Source: Acidimicrobiales bacterium
Lineage (GTDB): Bacteria > Actinomycetota > Acidimicrobiia > Acidimicrobiales > SZUA-35
Assembly (NCBI GenBank): GCA_013003325.1
Contig: JABDJU010000214.1
Location: 1 to 7,482 of the forward strand
Direction of reading: 5' to 3'
DNA length: 7,482 nucleotides
Every line of letters starts with the position of its first letter. Position 1 is the first letter of the stretch. A model generated the notes under the pieces. It was not told the origin of the DNA. It did no database searches and was given only the letters and a program-made list of their open reading frames with translations. The position numbers and the translations under genes are program-made. Below are positions 1 to 6,866 of this stretch, in pieces.

Positions 1-669
1 GTGCTGACTCCACTCGACCTCGGCGACGTTGTGCACGATGTTGTTGCGAATCTCGACATGACTCGAACCGGTGACCGGGATTCCGCCGGCGCCGAACCCC
101 GAAATCCGGTTGTTCAGGACCCGCACATGGTGGTTCTTGGCCGGGCCGTAGATCGCGTCGACATTGATGCCTGCGCCGGAATAGCTGCCCGTTCCGCCGG
201 TCGGGTTTCCGATCAATTGGAGGTTCGAGATCTCGACATAGCTGGCGCCTTCGACCTTGATCCCGTTCGACTGGTTGCTGCGCAGCACTGGCGTAGCTCC
301 GGGTTGGGCGGTGATCGTGATCCACGCATTCGGCGTACCCGATCGATTCACCACGACCGCCGAATCGCCCCGCTCATTCTCGAAGTACTCGCCCTCCATC
401 ACGTAGAGCGTGTCGCCCGGGTTCAGCTGCTTGACCGCATGGGCGACTGTCTTGAACGGCTGGTCCGGCGATGTCCCCGGATTGGCGTTGTTGCCATTGG
501 GGGACACGTACTTTCCGGCCGGGGCGGCGGCAGCGCCGAGGACCGACGTGTCGTGGTCGGATGCGGTCCCGTCTCCATCAGACGTACAAGCCGAGAAGAC
601 CAGCGTCAGGATCGCAACACACGCGATGACGCGGCGAAATGGGCCTAGCCGGCGGGCACTCTGGGGCAT
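1..669 (-). CDS. Lipoprotein with right-handed parallel beta-helix domain (C-terminus beyond the window)
   Basis: Reading the minus strand from an ATG at 669 gives 223 codons open to the left edge, so the gene is partial at its 3' end. Residues 1-12 are basic, 14-25 are hydrophobic, and VFSAC places a likely lipidated cysteine at residue 28. The -3 Phe makes this a less usual but acceptable lipobox. A short polar linker (29-50) follows. From residue 53 the pattern YVSPNGNNANPGTSPDQPFK, a Thr-Val-x-x-Ala repeat and GDTLYV near 85-90 match the start of secreted beta-helix proteins (DUF1565/Beta_helix type). Short strand-rungs such as VEISNLQLIG, VRVLNNRISG and VEIRNNIVHN then recur. Such proteins are often polysaccharide lyases, epimerases or binding proteins, acting outside the membrane. 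No catalytic residues can be assigned from this part. It diverges from the glycosyltransferase at 807. No clear SD precedes the ATG, and no other ATG, GTG or TTG lies in frame in the 51 bases upstream. Confidence 0.85.
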   Translation of the reverse strand, partial: MPQSARRLGPFRRVIACVAILTLVFSACTSDGDGTASDHDTSVLGAAAAPAGKYVSPNGNNANPGTSPDQPFKTVAHAVKQLNPGDTLYVMEGEYFENERGDSAVVVNRSGTPNAWITITAQPGATPVLRSNQSNGIKVEGASYVEISNLQLIGNPTGGTGSYSGAGINVDAIYGPAKNHHVRVLNNRISGFGAGGIPVTGSSHVEIRNNIVHNVAEVEWSQH

Positions 670-806
670 GCAGGTACATCGGCATACTAGAAATTTGGTT
701 GAGCGTTTTTTGGGTAGTCTCACCCAGCGGGACCAACTCATCGAGCCGAGACGCTTCTATGAGCTGGTTCTTTGCACCGCGCTGACCTCAGAAAGCTCCC
801 GCACAC
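670..806. promoter_or_regulatory. Divergent intergenic region with imperfect inverted repeat
   Basis: This 137-base spacer separates the minus-strand beta-helix lipoprotein gene from the plus-strand glycosyltransferase gene, so it should hold both promoters. It contains an AT-richer patch at about 684-715. An imperfect inverted repeat has 11-base arms at 731-741 (GACCAACTCAT) and 759-769 (ATGAGCTGGTT), with nine Watson-Crick pairs, one G-T pair and one mismatch around a 17-base spacer. It could be an operator or a 5'-UTR hairpin of the plus-strand gene. On the minus strand TAGTAT (684-689) resembles a -10 box, but no fitting -35 is visible. No strong SD lies just before 807. Confidence 0.4.
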
Positions 807-2063
807 ATGGATCCATCGGCATCTACCGCGCCACTTAGAGCTCTTCTGGTGTGCCATTCGTGTTCTCCGACGGGCGGCTCGGAGGCGCGTATGACCTGGC
901 AGTGGGTCGTTCATCTCGCCGAAGCGGGCGTCAAGATCACCGCTTTGATCAATCGCTCCGACCCGACCGCACCGATTGATCCGAGAACGGCGGAGCTTCC
1001 GCCCTCCGTCGAAGCCGAGTTTGTGCCCCACTTCGTATCGGTCGAACCGCCCCGTCTCTCTCGACGGCTTCCCGTCAACGTCTACACCGCCATCGACTAT
1101 CAGGGCTGGCAGCGCCGCGCGCTGGCCTGCGCCCGGGAACTCCATGTCACCCAGCCGTTCGATCTCGTGCATCACCTCTCGTGGGCCAGCATTCATCACG
1201 GCACCCAGCTCGTGAAGCTCGACGCGCCGTTCGTGCTCGGCCCGGTCGGCGGAGGAACCATGAGTGCGCCCGGCTACTCAACCTGCTTCCCGAACAGCTG
1301 GCGCTATGAGCAGGTACGCAATCGGTTGGTTCAGGCCGTGCGCTTCAACCCGGTGAGCCGATCCCTGGTGAAGAACGCCGACCTCATACTGGCCTCGAAC
1401 GCCGAGACCCGGTCGGTCCTAGCCTCGATGGGCGCCGGCGACGTGCAGATCATGCTCGACGACGGTGTCGATCCTCTGGAACTCCAACCCGAACCGGTTG
1501 ACCAGTCGGAGTCGGGACCCCTCCGGGTGCTCTGGGTGGGCCGGATCATGGAACGCAAGGCGCTGGGCATGGCGCTTGATGCGGTGCGCCTGGCGTCGGA
1601 GTCGGTAGACATCCGCATGACGCTGATGGGCGACGGCGAGAACCGCCATGTTGTCGCCGACACGATCGAGAAGATGGTCGATGACGGCACACTCATCGAC
1701 CACGGGTGGTCCGATCAGCAGATGCTCGACGCCGCGTTCGCCTCCCACGATGTGCTGCTCTTCAACAGCGTGCGAGACAACGGCGGAGCACCGCTCCATT
1801 CAGCATCGACCTACGGGCTGCCCGCTGTCGTGATCAACCACCAGGGGCCGGGGGCGATTACCTCACCCGACTGGGCCATCCAAGTCAAGCCTTCAACGAC
1901 CGAGCAGTCGACAGTCGACATCGCGGGCGCACTCGTCGCACTGGCCCGTGACCGCGATCGACGGGTCAGGATGGGGTGGGCATCCCTGCACGCCGGAGCA
2001 GCCAATACCTGGCCAGCCCGGGCCCGCAGTATGGCCGAGCGCTATAGGGCCGTCGTTCGCTAG
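807..2063 (+). CDS. GT-B glycosyltransferase, GT4 type
   Basis: A 418-residue protein of normal length for a GT4 enzyme, which would transfer a sugar from a nucleotide-sugar donor to a growing lipid-linked glycan in the cytoplasm. The N-terminal Rossmann half starts with a strand and glycine loop (RALLVCHSCSPTGGSEAR, 11-28). HHLSWAS (122-128) and PFVLGPVGGG (141-150) are typical of a known GT4 subgroup. The C-terminal donor domain begins at LRVLWVGRIMERK (239-251), followed by LMGDGE (273-278), SVRDNGGAP (321-329) and YGLPAVV (336-342). The usual EX7E pair is replaced by Asp324 and Ser332, so the mechanism or donor site may differ. No signal peptide or membrane segment is seen. The ATG at 807 lies ten codons before the first core strand, and no good SD is present. 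The gene converges on the flippase gene, and their stop codons interlock. Acceptor and sugar cannot be predicted. Confidence 0.9.
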   Translation: MDPSASTAPLRALLVCHSCSPTGGSEARMTWQWVVHLAEAGVKITALINRSDPTAPIDPRTAELPPSVEAEFVPHFVSVEPPRLSRRLPVNVYTAIDYQGWQRRALACARELHVTQPFDLVHHLSWASIHHGTQLVKLDAPFVLGPVGGGTMSAPGYSTCFPNSWRYEQVRNRLVQAVRFNPVSRSLVKNADLILASNAETRSVLASMGAGDVQIMLDDGVDPLELQPEPVDQSESGPLRVLWVGRIMERKALGMALDAVRLASESVDIRMTLMGDGENRHVVADTIEKMVDDGTLIDHGWSDQQMLDAAFASHDVLLFNSVRDNGGAPLHSASTYGLPAVVINHQGPGAITSPDWAIQVKPSTTEQSTVDIAGALVALARDRDRRVRMGWASLHAGAANTWPARARSMAERYRAVVR

Positions 2064-3478
2064 CGGCCGACCACAGCCGCCAACGCCTGACGACCCTGGT
2101 CGAACAGATCGTGGCGATACGAGGGCAAAGCCAGAAGGAGTGCGCCCGGCACGAAAAGGATCGGCAACCACGCGTTGCTGGGCAGGAAGGCCGTGAGGCT
2201 GGCCGGAGCCAACGCGAGGATCCACGGGAGGTAGCGACCGTAGGTCGGGATGAAGATCTCTCTGACGGGCCGCTCGAGCGTCAGGAAACTAGCGGTTGAC
2301 GCCACGGCGGCCAGCCCGAGCCCGATCTCATCGAAGAGCAGAGCCAGCGGCACCGCCGATAGCGCCGCGATTCCCACCTGAAGAAGCCGCTGACGGGTCG
2401 CCGGCTTTGGCCGCTCGGTCACCCGCAAGACGTTTCCGTGTAGATCGAAGCTCACCGATAACAGCTGGAACAGGCACAGAAGCCCGAGAACAGGCAATGC
2501 CGGACCCCATTCGCTGGCACCGGTGTCGATGACGTAGGGCAGGAGCAGCGGCGCCGCGAATGCGACCCCGGAGATGATGACGCCGGTGCTGAGCAGATGA
2601 AGCAACACTCCCTGGCTGTGGGCTCGGCGTAGACGTTCGGGGTCACCCTGTACCTTGGCTAAGCTCGCCATGGCGACCTGGTCGACCGCGACCCGCAGGA
2701 CAGCGGTCCGGTTCGCCAGTCGCTGGGCCGCCCCCACCACGCCCGAACCGGCGGTTCCCAACACCGCCCCGGCAATCAGCGTGAGCGCGGAGTCGAAGGC
2801 GTGAATACTGGCGTCGTAGATCGCATACGAGTAGCCCCGCTTCACTTCGCTCCACCATCTGACCGGGTCCAGAAGCGGTGCCGGGCGATAACCCGAACGC
2901 CAGAGGAGTCCGCCTGCCAGGGTGGAGCTCATCGCAATCTGGCCGATAACTGGAGCGGCAAACCCGAAGTCGAGCACCGCAAGAGGGATGGCCACCCCAT
3001 AGAAGACCAGGTCGCCAACCACTTCGACGAGACCGCGCTCGCCGAACCGCAGCCGACGATCCATGGTGACCCGGGCCGCGGTGCCCTGGATGTCGATTGC
3101 GAGCGCAACCGCGATGCCCGAACCGGCCAGCACAACATCGTTGCCTCCCAGAACGAAGAGACCGGCGCCGAGCAAGACGAGTGCGAGGCCGACCACACCG
3201 TTGTGAGTTGCGACGAGATCGAACGCGGCCTTCGGCGGTTCATCGGCCCGGCGAGTGAGGTAAGTGGGGATGCCGAGCTGAAGCAGCATCCCGGTCGGCA
3301 CGGCGATCGAGACCGGAATCACATACGCTCCGTACGCCTCGACGCCGAGCAGGGCGATCATGGCGAAGACGCCGACCACGCGTATGACGTTGCCGACCCC
3401 TTGACGCAAGAGCAGATGCACACTGCCGCGCATCACCTGGCTCTTGAACTCGGAACCGTCGGTATCCGAGTCCGACAT
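2060..3478 (-). CDS. Polysaccharide flippase, Wzx-like (MATE/MOP superfamily)
   Basis: A 472-residue multi-pass membrane protein, the usual size of Wzx-type lipid-linked oligosaccharide flippases, which move undecaprenyl-PP-glycans across the cytoplasmic membrane. The N-terminus has the family pattern: a short polar start, then RGSVHLLLRQGVGNVIRVV (17-35) leading into helix 1, followed by YGAYVIPVSIAVP (49-61) and LQLGIPTYLTRR (66-77). Hydrophobic segments recur to the end, for example at about 94-111, 118-130, 155-172, 231-250, 290-315, 326-342, 366-382 and 418-455. The frame stays open upstream to 3736, but the ATG at 3478 is preferred: it gives the normal N-terminus and overlaps the stop of the upstream glycosyltransferase by one base (TGATG), indicating translational coupling. 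The stop at 2062-2060 interlocks with the stop of the convergent glycosyltransferase gene, leaving no room for a terminator. Flippase identity is firm at family level; the glycan carried is unknown. Confidence 0.9.
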   Translation of the reverse strand: MSDSDTDGSEFKSQVMRGSVHLLLRQGVGNVIRVVGVFAMIALLGVEAYGAYVIPVSIAVPTGMLLQLGIPTYLTRRADEPPKAAFDLVATHNGVVGLALVLLGAGLFVLGGNDVVLAGSGIAVALAIDIQGTAARVTMDRRLRFGERGLVEVVGDLVFYGVAIPLAVLDFGFAAPVIGQIAMSSTLAGGLLWRSGYRPAPLLDPVRWWSEVKRGYSYAIYDASIHAFDSALTLIAGAVLGTAGSGVVGAAQRLANRTAVLRVAVDQVAMASLAKVQGDPERLRRAHSQGVLLHLLSTGVIISGVAFAAPLLLPYVIDTGASEWGPALPVLGLLCLFQLLSVSFDLHGNVLRVTERPKPATRQRLLQVGIAALSAVPLALLFDEIGLGLAAVASTASFLTLERPVREIFIPTYGRYLPWILALAPASLTAFLPSNAWLPILFVPGALLLALPSYRHDLFDQGRQALAAVVGR

Positions 3479-4476
3479 CAGCGGTCCGCCCGACCCCGTT
3501 GCTCGATCAACTTGGAGATGAACTGCGGCGGCCAGGCGATGAACGACGACACGCCGTACTTCACGAAATCGGCTCTGCGGCCATCGACCAGGGCTGCGCC
3601 CGAACGCCGGAACAGGCGTCGACTCCGGACCATCCGGTTGTGTGAAAACCGCTCCCAGCGCGTCCGTTGCTCCATCCGCTGCTTCCACTCTTCGAAGCTC
3701 GGTTCGGGCTCGCCGCGATCCAAGCAGCGCAGACACTCTTCGAAATACTCGTACCGCTCGTATTGATGCCCGAAGTTCTGGGCGCTGTCCGATCCGTCAT
3801 GGATGCGGAAGCCGAAGAGCCGGCTGGTCTGGGTGAGGCTTGGCCATTGTCGACCTATGTAGCCGCTCAGTGCAGCATCCATTGCGGAGCCGAATCGCTC
3901 CTGGAATCCGCCGGCGTCCCGAGCGGCCTCGGTGTCGAAGATGATCGCCGGGAAGCAGTACTGCACCGGTGTCGAGTTGCGCCGGTACGACTCCCATTCC
4001 TCCAACGTGACCGGACCGACGTCCATCCGACCGCGCCGCACGGGGTCGTCGAAGTCGCCTCCGACGCGATGGACCCACGTCCCGAGCATTTTGAGGTTGT
4101 CGACCCCGTTGAACATCTGAATGGCTTCGGTGAACCGATCTCCGAACACGATGTCGTCGTCGCCCATGAAGTTGACGAGCCGCGTCGTGATTGCGTCGAG
4201 GGCCCGCTGGTGGGACTCGGTCACCGGCACCCGCTCATCGATGCGAATCACATTGACCGGCCCCTGCCAGCGCTCAACCAGATCCTCGACTGCCGGCCAG
4301 GTCTCCGGGGAGGCCTCGTTGAGCAGCAGTTGAAGGGTCGGCCCGGCCGGTGTCGTTTCGAGCAGGCTCTTCACCGCAGCCCGCAGCGCTTCGGGCCGGT
4401 TGACGGTACAGATGTTCACGGTGAGGTCGGCCAGCGTGAGCGGCGACTCCGAGCTGTCCGGAGCGGGGGTGTTCAT
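3478..4476 (-). CDS. GT2-like (GT-A fold) glycosyltransferase
   Basis: A 332-residue protein with the hallmarks of family 2 transferases. The first strand is LTVNICTVNRPEALRAAVKS (18-37), with the ligand loop after TVNR. A second strand at 48-53 ends in LLNEAS, and VNFMGDDDIV (101-110) carries the acidic DXD-like, metal-binding cluster expected near residue 100. The C-terminal third is rich in Arg, Trp and Glu, with a hydrophobic stretch near 309-320 that may touch the membrane. It probably adds one sugar to the lipid-linked repeat unit. Its stop shares a base with the start of the flippase, so the two form an operon. I chose the ATG at 4476 because it lies close to the first core strand. An in-frame ATG at 4530 (18 residues longer) has GGGAGGT just two bases upstream, which is too close for normal SD use; a TTG at 4578 is less likely. 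Confidence 0.87.
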   Translation of the reverse strand: MNTPAPDSSESPLTLADLTVNICTVNRPEALRAAVKSLLETTPAGPTLQLLLNEASPETWPAVEDLVERWQGPVNVIRIDERVPVTESHQRALDAITTRLVNFMGDDDIVFGDRFTEAIQMFNGVDNLKMLGTWVHRVGGDFDDPVRRGRMDVGPVTLEEWESYRRNSTPVQYCFPAIIFDTEAARDAGGFQERFGSAMDAALSGYIGRQWPSLTQTSRLFGFRIHDGSDSAQNFGHQYERYEYFEECLRCLDRGEPEPSFEEWKQRMEQRTRWERFSHNRMVRSRRLFRRSGAALVDGRRADFVKYGVSSFIAWPPQFISKLIEQRGRADR

Positions 4477-4602
4477 AGGTGAACCAGTGTGACAGGGGGT
4501 GGGCGAGCCCGTACGCGAATCGTGGCTCATTACCTCCCGGTATCGTCCGATCGGACTACGTACGGCAACCGTCGACAAACCGAGCGAGGACGTCGATCAT
4601 CC
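4477..4602. promoter_or_regulatory. Divergent promoter region with a 12-bp palindrome
   Basis: These 126 bases lie between two divergent glycosyltransferase genes and should carry both promoters. A perfect palindrome, GTCCGATCGGAC, occupies 4545-4556 and is a reasonable candidate operator. On the minus strand TTGCCG (4562-4567) and GATACC (4539-4544) could be a poor -35/-10 pair with an 18-base spacer spanning the palindrome. CGTACG occurs at 4510-4515 and 4559-4564. A GAGCGAGGA stretch at 4582-4590 is the best SD-like element for the plus-strand gene, 12 bases from its ATG. None of this is strong enough to name a regulator. Confidence 0.4.
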
Positions 4603-5772
4603 ATGGCCCGAATTCTTTGGCTCTCAGGCGAATATCTGGAGCCCGCCGACAGCGGGCTCTACCGCTACAGCCTCGACATGCTCAACGCATTGCGCGAGAT
4701 GGGCCACGAGGTCCACGCCATCGGCCGTCGGCGCCAGCCCGACGCCCCCGAAACCGCACCTGCCGACTGGACCCTACTCCCCTGCCGGCGCCCGCCCATG
4801 TGGCGCAAGATGCTTCACGTCCACCCGGTCAAGGTGGTCGAGGTCTGGGATTCGGAGTACGAGGACGCCGTTGACGCAGCGCTGACCGACTTCGAGCCGC
4901 ACATCGTGCTCTTCGATCATCTTCGGGTCGGTGCGGCGCTGGATCAGTGCAGGGGCCGGGTTCCGACGGTGTACGTCTCACAGAACGACGAGACGGCGGT
5001 GAAGCAGAAGATGGTTCCTGCCGCTACCGGAATTCGGAAGGCAGCGCTCTGGGTCGACCTCAAAAAGATCGAACGCTTCGAGAACCGCCTCCTCAGCGAA
5101 TGCGACGGTGTCAGCGCAATCTCGGTAGCCGACATCGAATCGTTCGGTGAACGAGGCTCGAAACTGCCGATCGTTCACACCCTGCCCAGCTATCGGGGGA
5201 CCAGGCGGCAAGAACGTGCGATCACCGCCGCGACACCGCGACGGGTGGCCATGATCAGCACCCTCTACTGGGGGGCCAAGATCGACAACATGGTGATGGC
5301 CCTGCGCGGCCTCCAGCCCGCCATCGACGCCGGTGTCGAGGTGGTCGTGTTCACAGGGGGTTATCAACCACCTGCGGAGATTGCCGAACGGTACCCCTCC
5401 GTGGCGTTCGAAGGTTTCGTCGAAGACTTCGACGCCGCGCTCGCCGACTGCCGGGTCGGCGTCGTCTATGAGCCGGTCGGTGGAGGTTTCAAAATGAAGA
5501 CGCTTGATTTCATCTTCCACCGGGTTCCCTTGGTGACCGGCTCGACCTCGGCGGCGAGCCTCCCGCTCACACCGGGCGACAGCGTCGAACAGGCCTCATC
5601 CGAGGAGGAGCTGGGCCGGGTCGTGACAGCGATGATCGACGACATCGACCGGCTGAATTCGCTTCAGGAAGCCGCATTCTCGACCTGTCGAAATCTGTTC
5701 ACCTCAGAGTCGGCGCGAGCCCTCTCAGATCTGGTCGAACGGATCACGGCGGACACTCGAGCGAGCCGTTAG
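4603..5772 (+). CDS. GT-B glycosyltransferase (group 1 / GT4-like)
   Basis: A 389-residue protein with the two-domain GT-B plan. The N-terminal half opens with ARILWLSGEYLEPADSGLYR (2-21) and LREMGHEVHAIGRR (30-43), the usual first strand, glycine turn and GHEV strand of group 1 transferases. IVLFDHLRVGAAL (101-113) and VPTVYVSQNDE (120-130) mark later strands. The donor half begins near PRRVAMISTLYWGAKIDN (212-229), followed by VVVFTGGY (247-254), VAFEGFVED (267-275) and GGGFKMKTLDFIFHRVPLV (293-311), the nucleotide-sugar region, where Asp302 stands in place of the common Glu. No signal or membrane helix is seen, so it is cytosolic or peripheral. The frame is open upstream to 4489, but the ATG at 4603 begins right at the first core strand, with a weak purine-rich SD upstream. 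The next gene starts 10 bases after its stop, suggesting one transcript. Donor and acceptor are unknown. Confidence 0.88.
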   Translation: MARILWLSGEYLEPADSGLYRYSLDMLNALREMGHEVHAIGRRRQPDAPETAPADWTLLPCRRPPMWRKMLHVHPVKVVEVWDSEYEDAVDAALTDFEPHIVLFDHLRVGAALDQCRGRVPTVYVSQNDETAVKQKMVPAATGIRKAALWVDLKKIERFENRLLSECDGVSAISVADIESFGERGSKLPIVHTLPSYRGTRRQERAITAATPRRVAMISTLYWGAKIDNMVMALRGLQPAIDAGVEVVVFTGGYQPPAEIAERYPSVAFEGFVEDFDAALADCRVGVVYEPVGGGFKMKTLDFIFHRVPLVTGSTSAASLPLTPGDSVEQASSEEELGRVVTAMIDDIDRLNSLQEAAFSTCRNLFTSESARALSDLVERITADTRASR

Positions 5773-5782
5773 ATTCCTGCTG

Positions 5783-6556
5783 ATGGCCTTGAACCCGAAA
5801 CGGAGAGTCGACGTGCTGGGTGTCCACGTGAGCACACTCGACCTCCCAACGGCGGTCGACGAAATCGCTCGTTGGGTCGCCGAGGGCGAGCGCCACTACG
5901 TGTGTGTCCGAGATGCCCACGGGGTGATGTTGGCTCAGAAGGACGAGAACTTCAGGCGCATCCAGAATGCATCTGGCCTGACCACACCCGACGGGATGCC
6001 GATGGTGTGGTGCGGCCGATGGGCCGGTGAGAGAGAGATGAGCAGGGTCTATGGGCCCGACCTCATCCACGCCGTCTCCGAGCGGGCGGCCCGGGAGGGC
6101 TGGAAGTTCTTCTACTACGGCGGCACCGAGGGCGTCGCCGACGAGCTGGCGCTCGAAATTGCTCGGCGGGCACCGGGGGTTCACAACGTCGGGACCTACT
6201 GCCCCCCGTTTCGCCCACTCTCCGAGCAGGAGCGGGGCGAGGTGATCGACCAGATCAACGACTCCGGTGCCGATGTGGTGTGGGTCGGCCTGTCGAGCCC
6301 GAAGCAGGAATACTGGATGGACGACGTGCGCGCCGACCTCGACGCCGCAGCTCTGATCGGCATCGGTGCCGCATTCGACATGCTCACCGGTCGGGTTCGT
6401 CAGGCCCCCCGAATCATTCAGAGATCCGGTTTCGAATGGCTGTTCCGTCTCCTGATGGAACCCAAGCGACTGTGGCGGCGCTACGTGCTGAACCTGCCCC
6501 GGTTCGCCTTCATGATCGTGCGTCGCAAGCCAACGCTGATCGAACCGCCAGCGTAA
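5783..6556 (+). CDS. WecG/TagA/CpsF-family glycosyltransferase
   Basis: A 257-residue protein, the usual length of this GT26 family, whose members transfer ManNAc, ManNAcA or another sugar from UDP to an undecaprenyl-PP-linked acceptor at the membrane. Family signatures run in order: VDVLGVHVSTL (9-19); TTPDGMPMVW (67-76), whose Asp70 corresponds to the proposed catalytic base of TagA; RVYGPDL (88-94); FYYGGTEGVAD (110-120); VWVGLSSPKQE (166-176); and GIGAAFDMLTGRVRQAP (193-209). The basic C-terminal tail (about 215-248, with FRLLMEPKRLWRRY) is the region that in TagA helps bind the membrane and complete the active site. The ATG at 5783 has no SD and follows the previous stop by 10 bases, as in coupled genes. 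An in-frame GTG at 5813 with GGAGAG upstream would remove the first strand and is less likely. The exact sugar cannot be told from sequence. Confidence 0.95.
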   Translation: MALNPKRRVDVLGVHVSTLDLPTAVDEIARWVAEGERHYVCVRDAHGVMLAQKDENFRRIQNASGLTTPDGMPMVWCGRWAGEREMSRVYGPDLIHAVSERAAREGWKFFYYGGTEGVADELALEIARRAPGVHNVGTYCPPFRPLSEQERGEVIDQINDSGADVVWVGLSSPKQEYWMDDVRADLDAAALIGIGAAFDMLTGRVRQAPRIIQRSGFEWLFRLLMEPKRLWRRYVLNLPRFAFMIVRRKPTLIEPPA

Positions 6557-6558
6557 TC

Positions 6559-6807
6559 TTGAGCGTCGGGCTCGACCTGAAGATCCTGTTGGCCACGACT
6601 GCCTCTCCCGCCGACGGTGGACGGGTCGGCCAGAGTCTGGATTCAGCTCCGACCCCACGCGTCTTTGTCGACGTCGACGCGATCGATGCAGCAGCCAAAC
6701 AGACCTCGCCTGAGCCGGCGCCGATAGTCAGTCGACCCGCCGCAAGGCCAAGTTCGGTGTCGGTCGGGCAGGCCGGCGAACGGTACGTCGTTCCGAGCGG
6801 CGACTAG
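6559..6807 (+). CDS. Doubtful small open frame, possibly a gene remnant
   Basis: A TTG at 6559 opens 82 codons ending in TAG at 6805-6807, two bases after the transferase stop. The start has no SD and no in-frame ATG or GTG was found. The translation begins LSVGLDLKILLATTASPADG: a hydrophobic strand followed by a Gly-Gly turn, superficially like the start of a GT-B transferase. It then becomes low in complexity, rich in Ala, Pro and Ser (VFVDVDAIDAAA, then EPAPIVSRPAARPSSVSV). By my reading about 70 percent of third codon positions are G or C, which is compatible with coding but also with plain GC-rich DNA. It may be a short gene, a decayed 5' fragment of a transferase, or chance. I do not recognise it. 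Confidence 0.2.
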   Translation: MSVGLDLKILLATTASPADGGRVGQSLDSAPTPRVFVDVDAIDAAAKQTSPEPAPIVSRPAARPSSVSVGQAGERYVVPSGD

Positions 6808-6866
6808 GTGAATTCGCCTTCGAGTTTTGGGCTCGTGAATAGATTCCTTTGCTGAACGTTCTGCGG

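Noticed and set aside
1..648. Plus-strand open frame opposite the beta-helix lipoprotein
   Set aside because: The minus frame has a lipoprotein signal and clear beta-helix motifs; the plus frame is rich in Arg and Asp with no motif.
705..726. Hairpin TGGGT-AGTCTC-ACCCA next to a run of six T
   Set aside because: The T-run lies before the stem on the plus strand and appears as A on the minus strand, so it is not an intrinsic terminator in either direction.
3479..3736. N-terminal extension of the flippase frame
   Set aside because: The extension overlaps the end of the GT2-like gene, is not membrane-like, and precedes a normal Wzx N-terminus at 3478.
2801..3766. 321-codon open frame on the plus strand across the flippase and the end of the GT2-like gene
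   Set aside because: It spans two convincing minus-strand genes and their junction, and its translation is charged and low in hydrophobic residues with no recognisable motif.
4510..4564. Two CGTACG copies as a repeat pair
   Set aside because: Six-base palindromes are common in GC-rich sequence, and the flanks of the copies do not match.
6280..6558. Upstream part of the plus-strand frame that ends at 6807
   Set aside because: It overlaps the WecG/TagA gene in another frame, where the family C-terminal region is plainly encoded. Only the part after 6558 is left open.
5744..6658. 304-codon open frame on the minus strand across the WecG/TagA gene
   Set aside because: The plus strand carries a full set of family motifs in order. 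The minus frame is a typical antisense shadow in GC-rich DNA, with a composition rich in His, Gly, Asp and Arg.
6667..6678. GTCGACGTCGAC dyad as an operator
   Set aside because: It is a tandem GTCGAC that can be explained by alternating Val and Asp codons in GC-rich DNA, and it lies far from the likely promoter.
6854..6861. GAACGTTC palindrome as an SOS (LexA) box
   Set aside because: Actinobacterial LexA sites need a gap between GAAC and GTTC. The half-sites touch here, and eight bases are easily found by chance.
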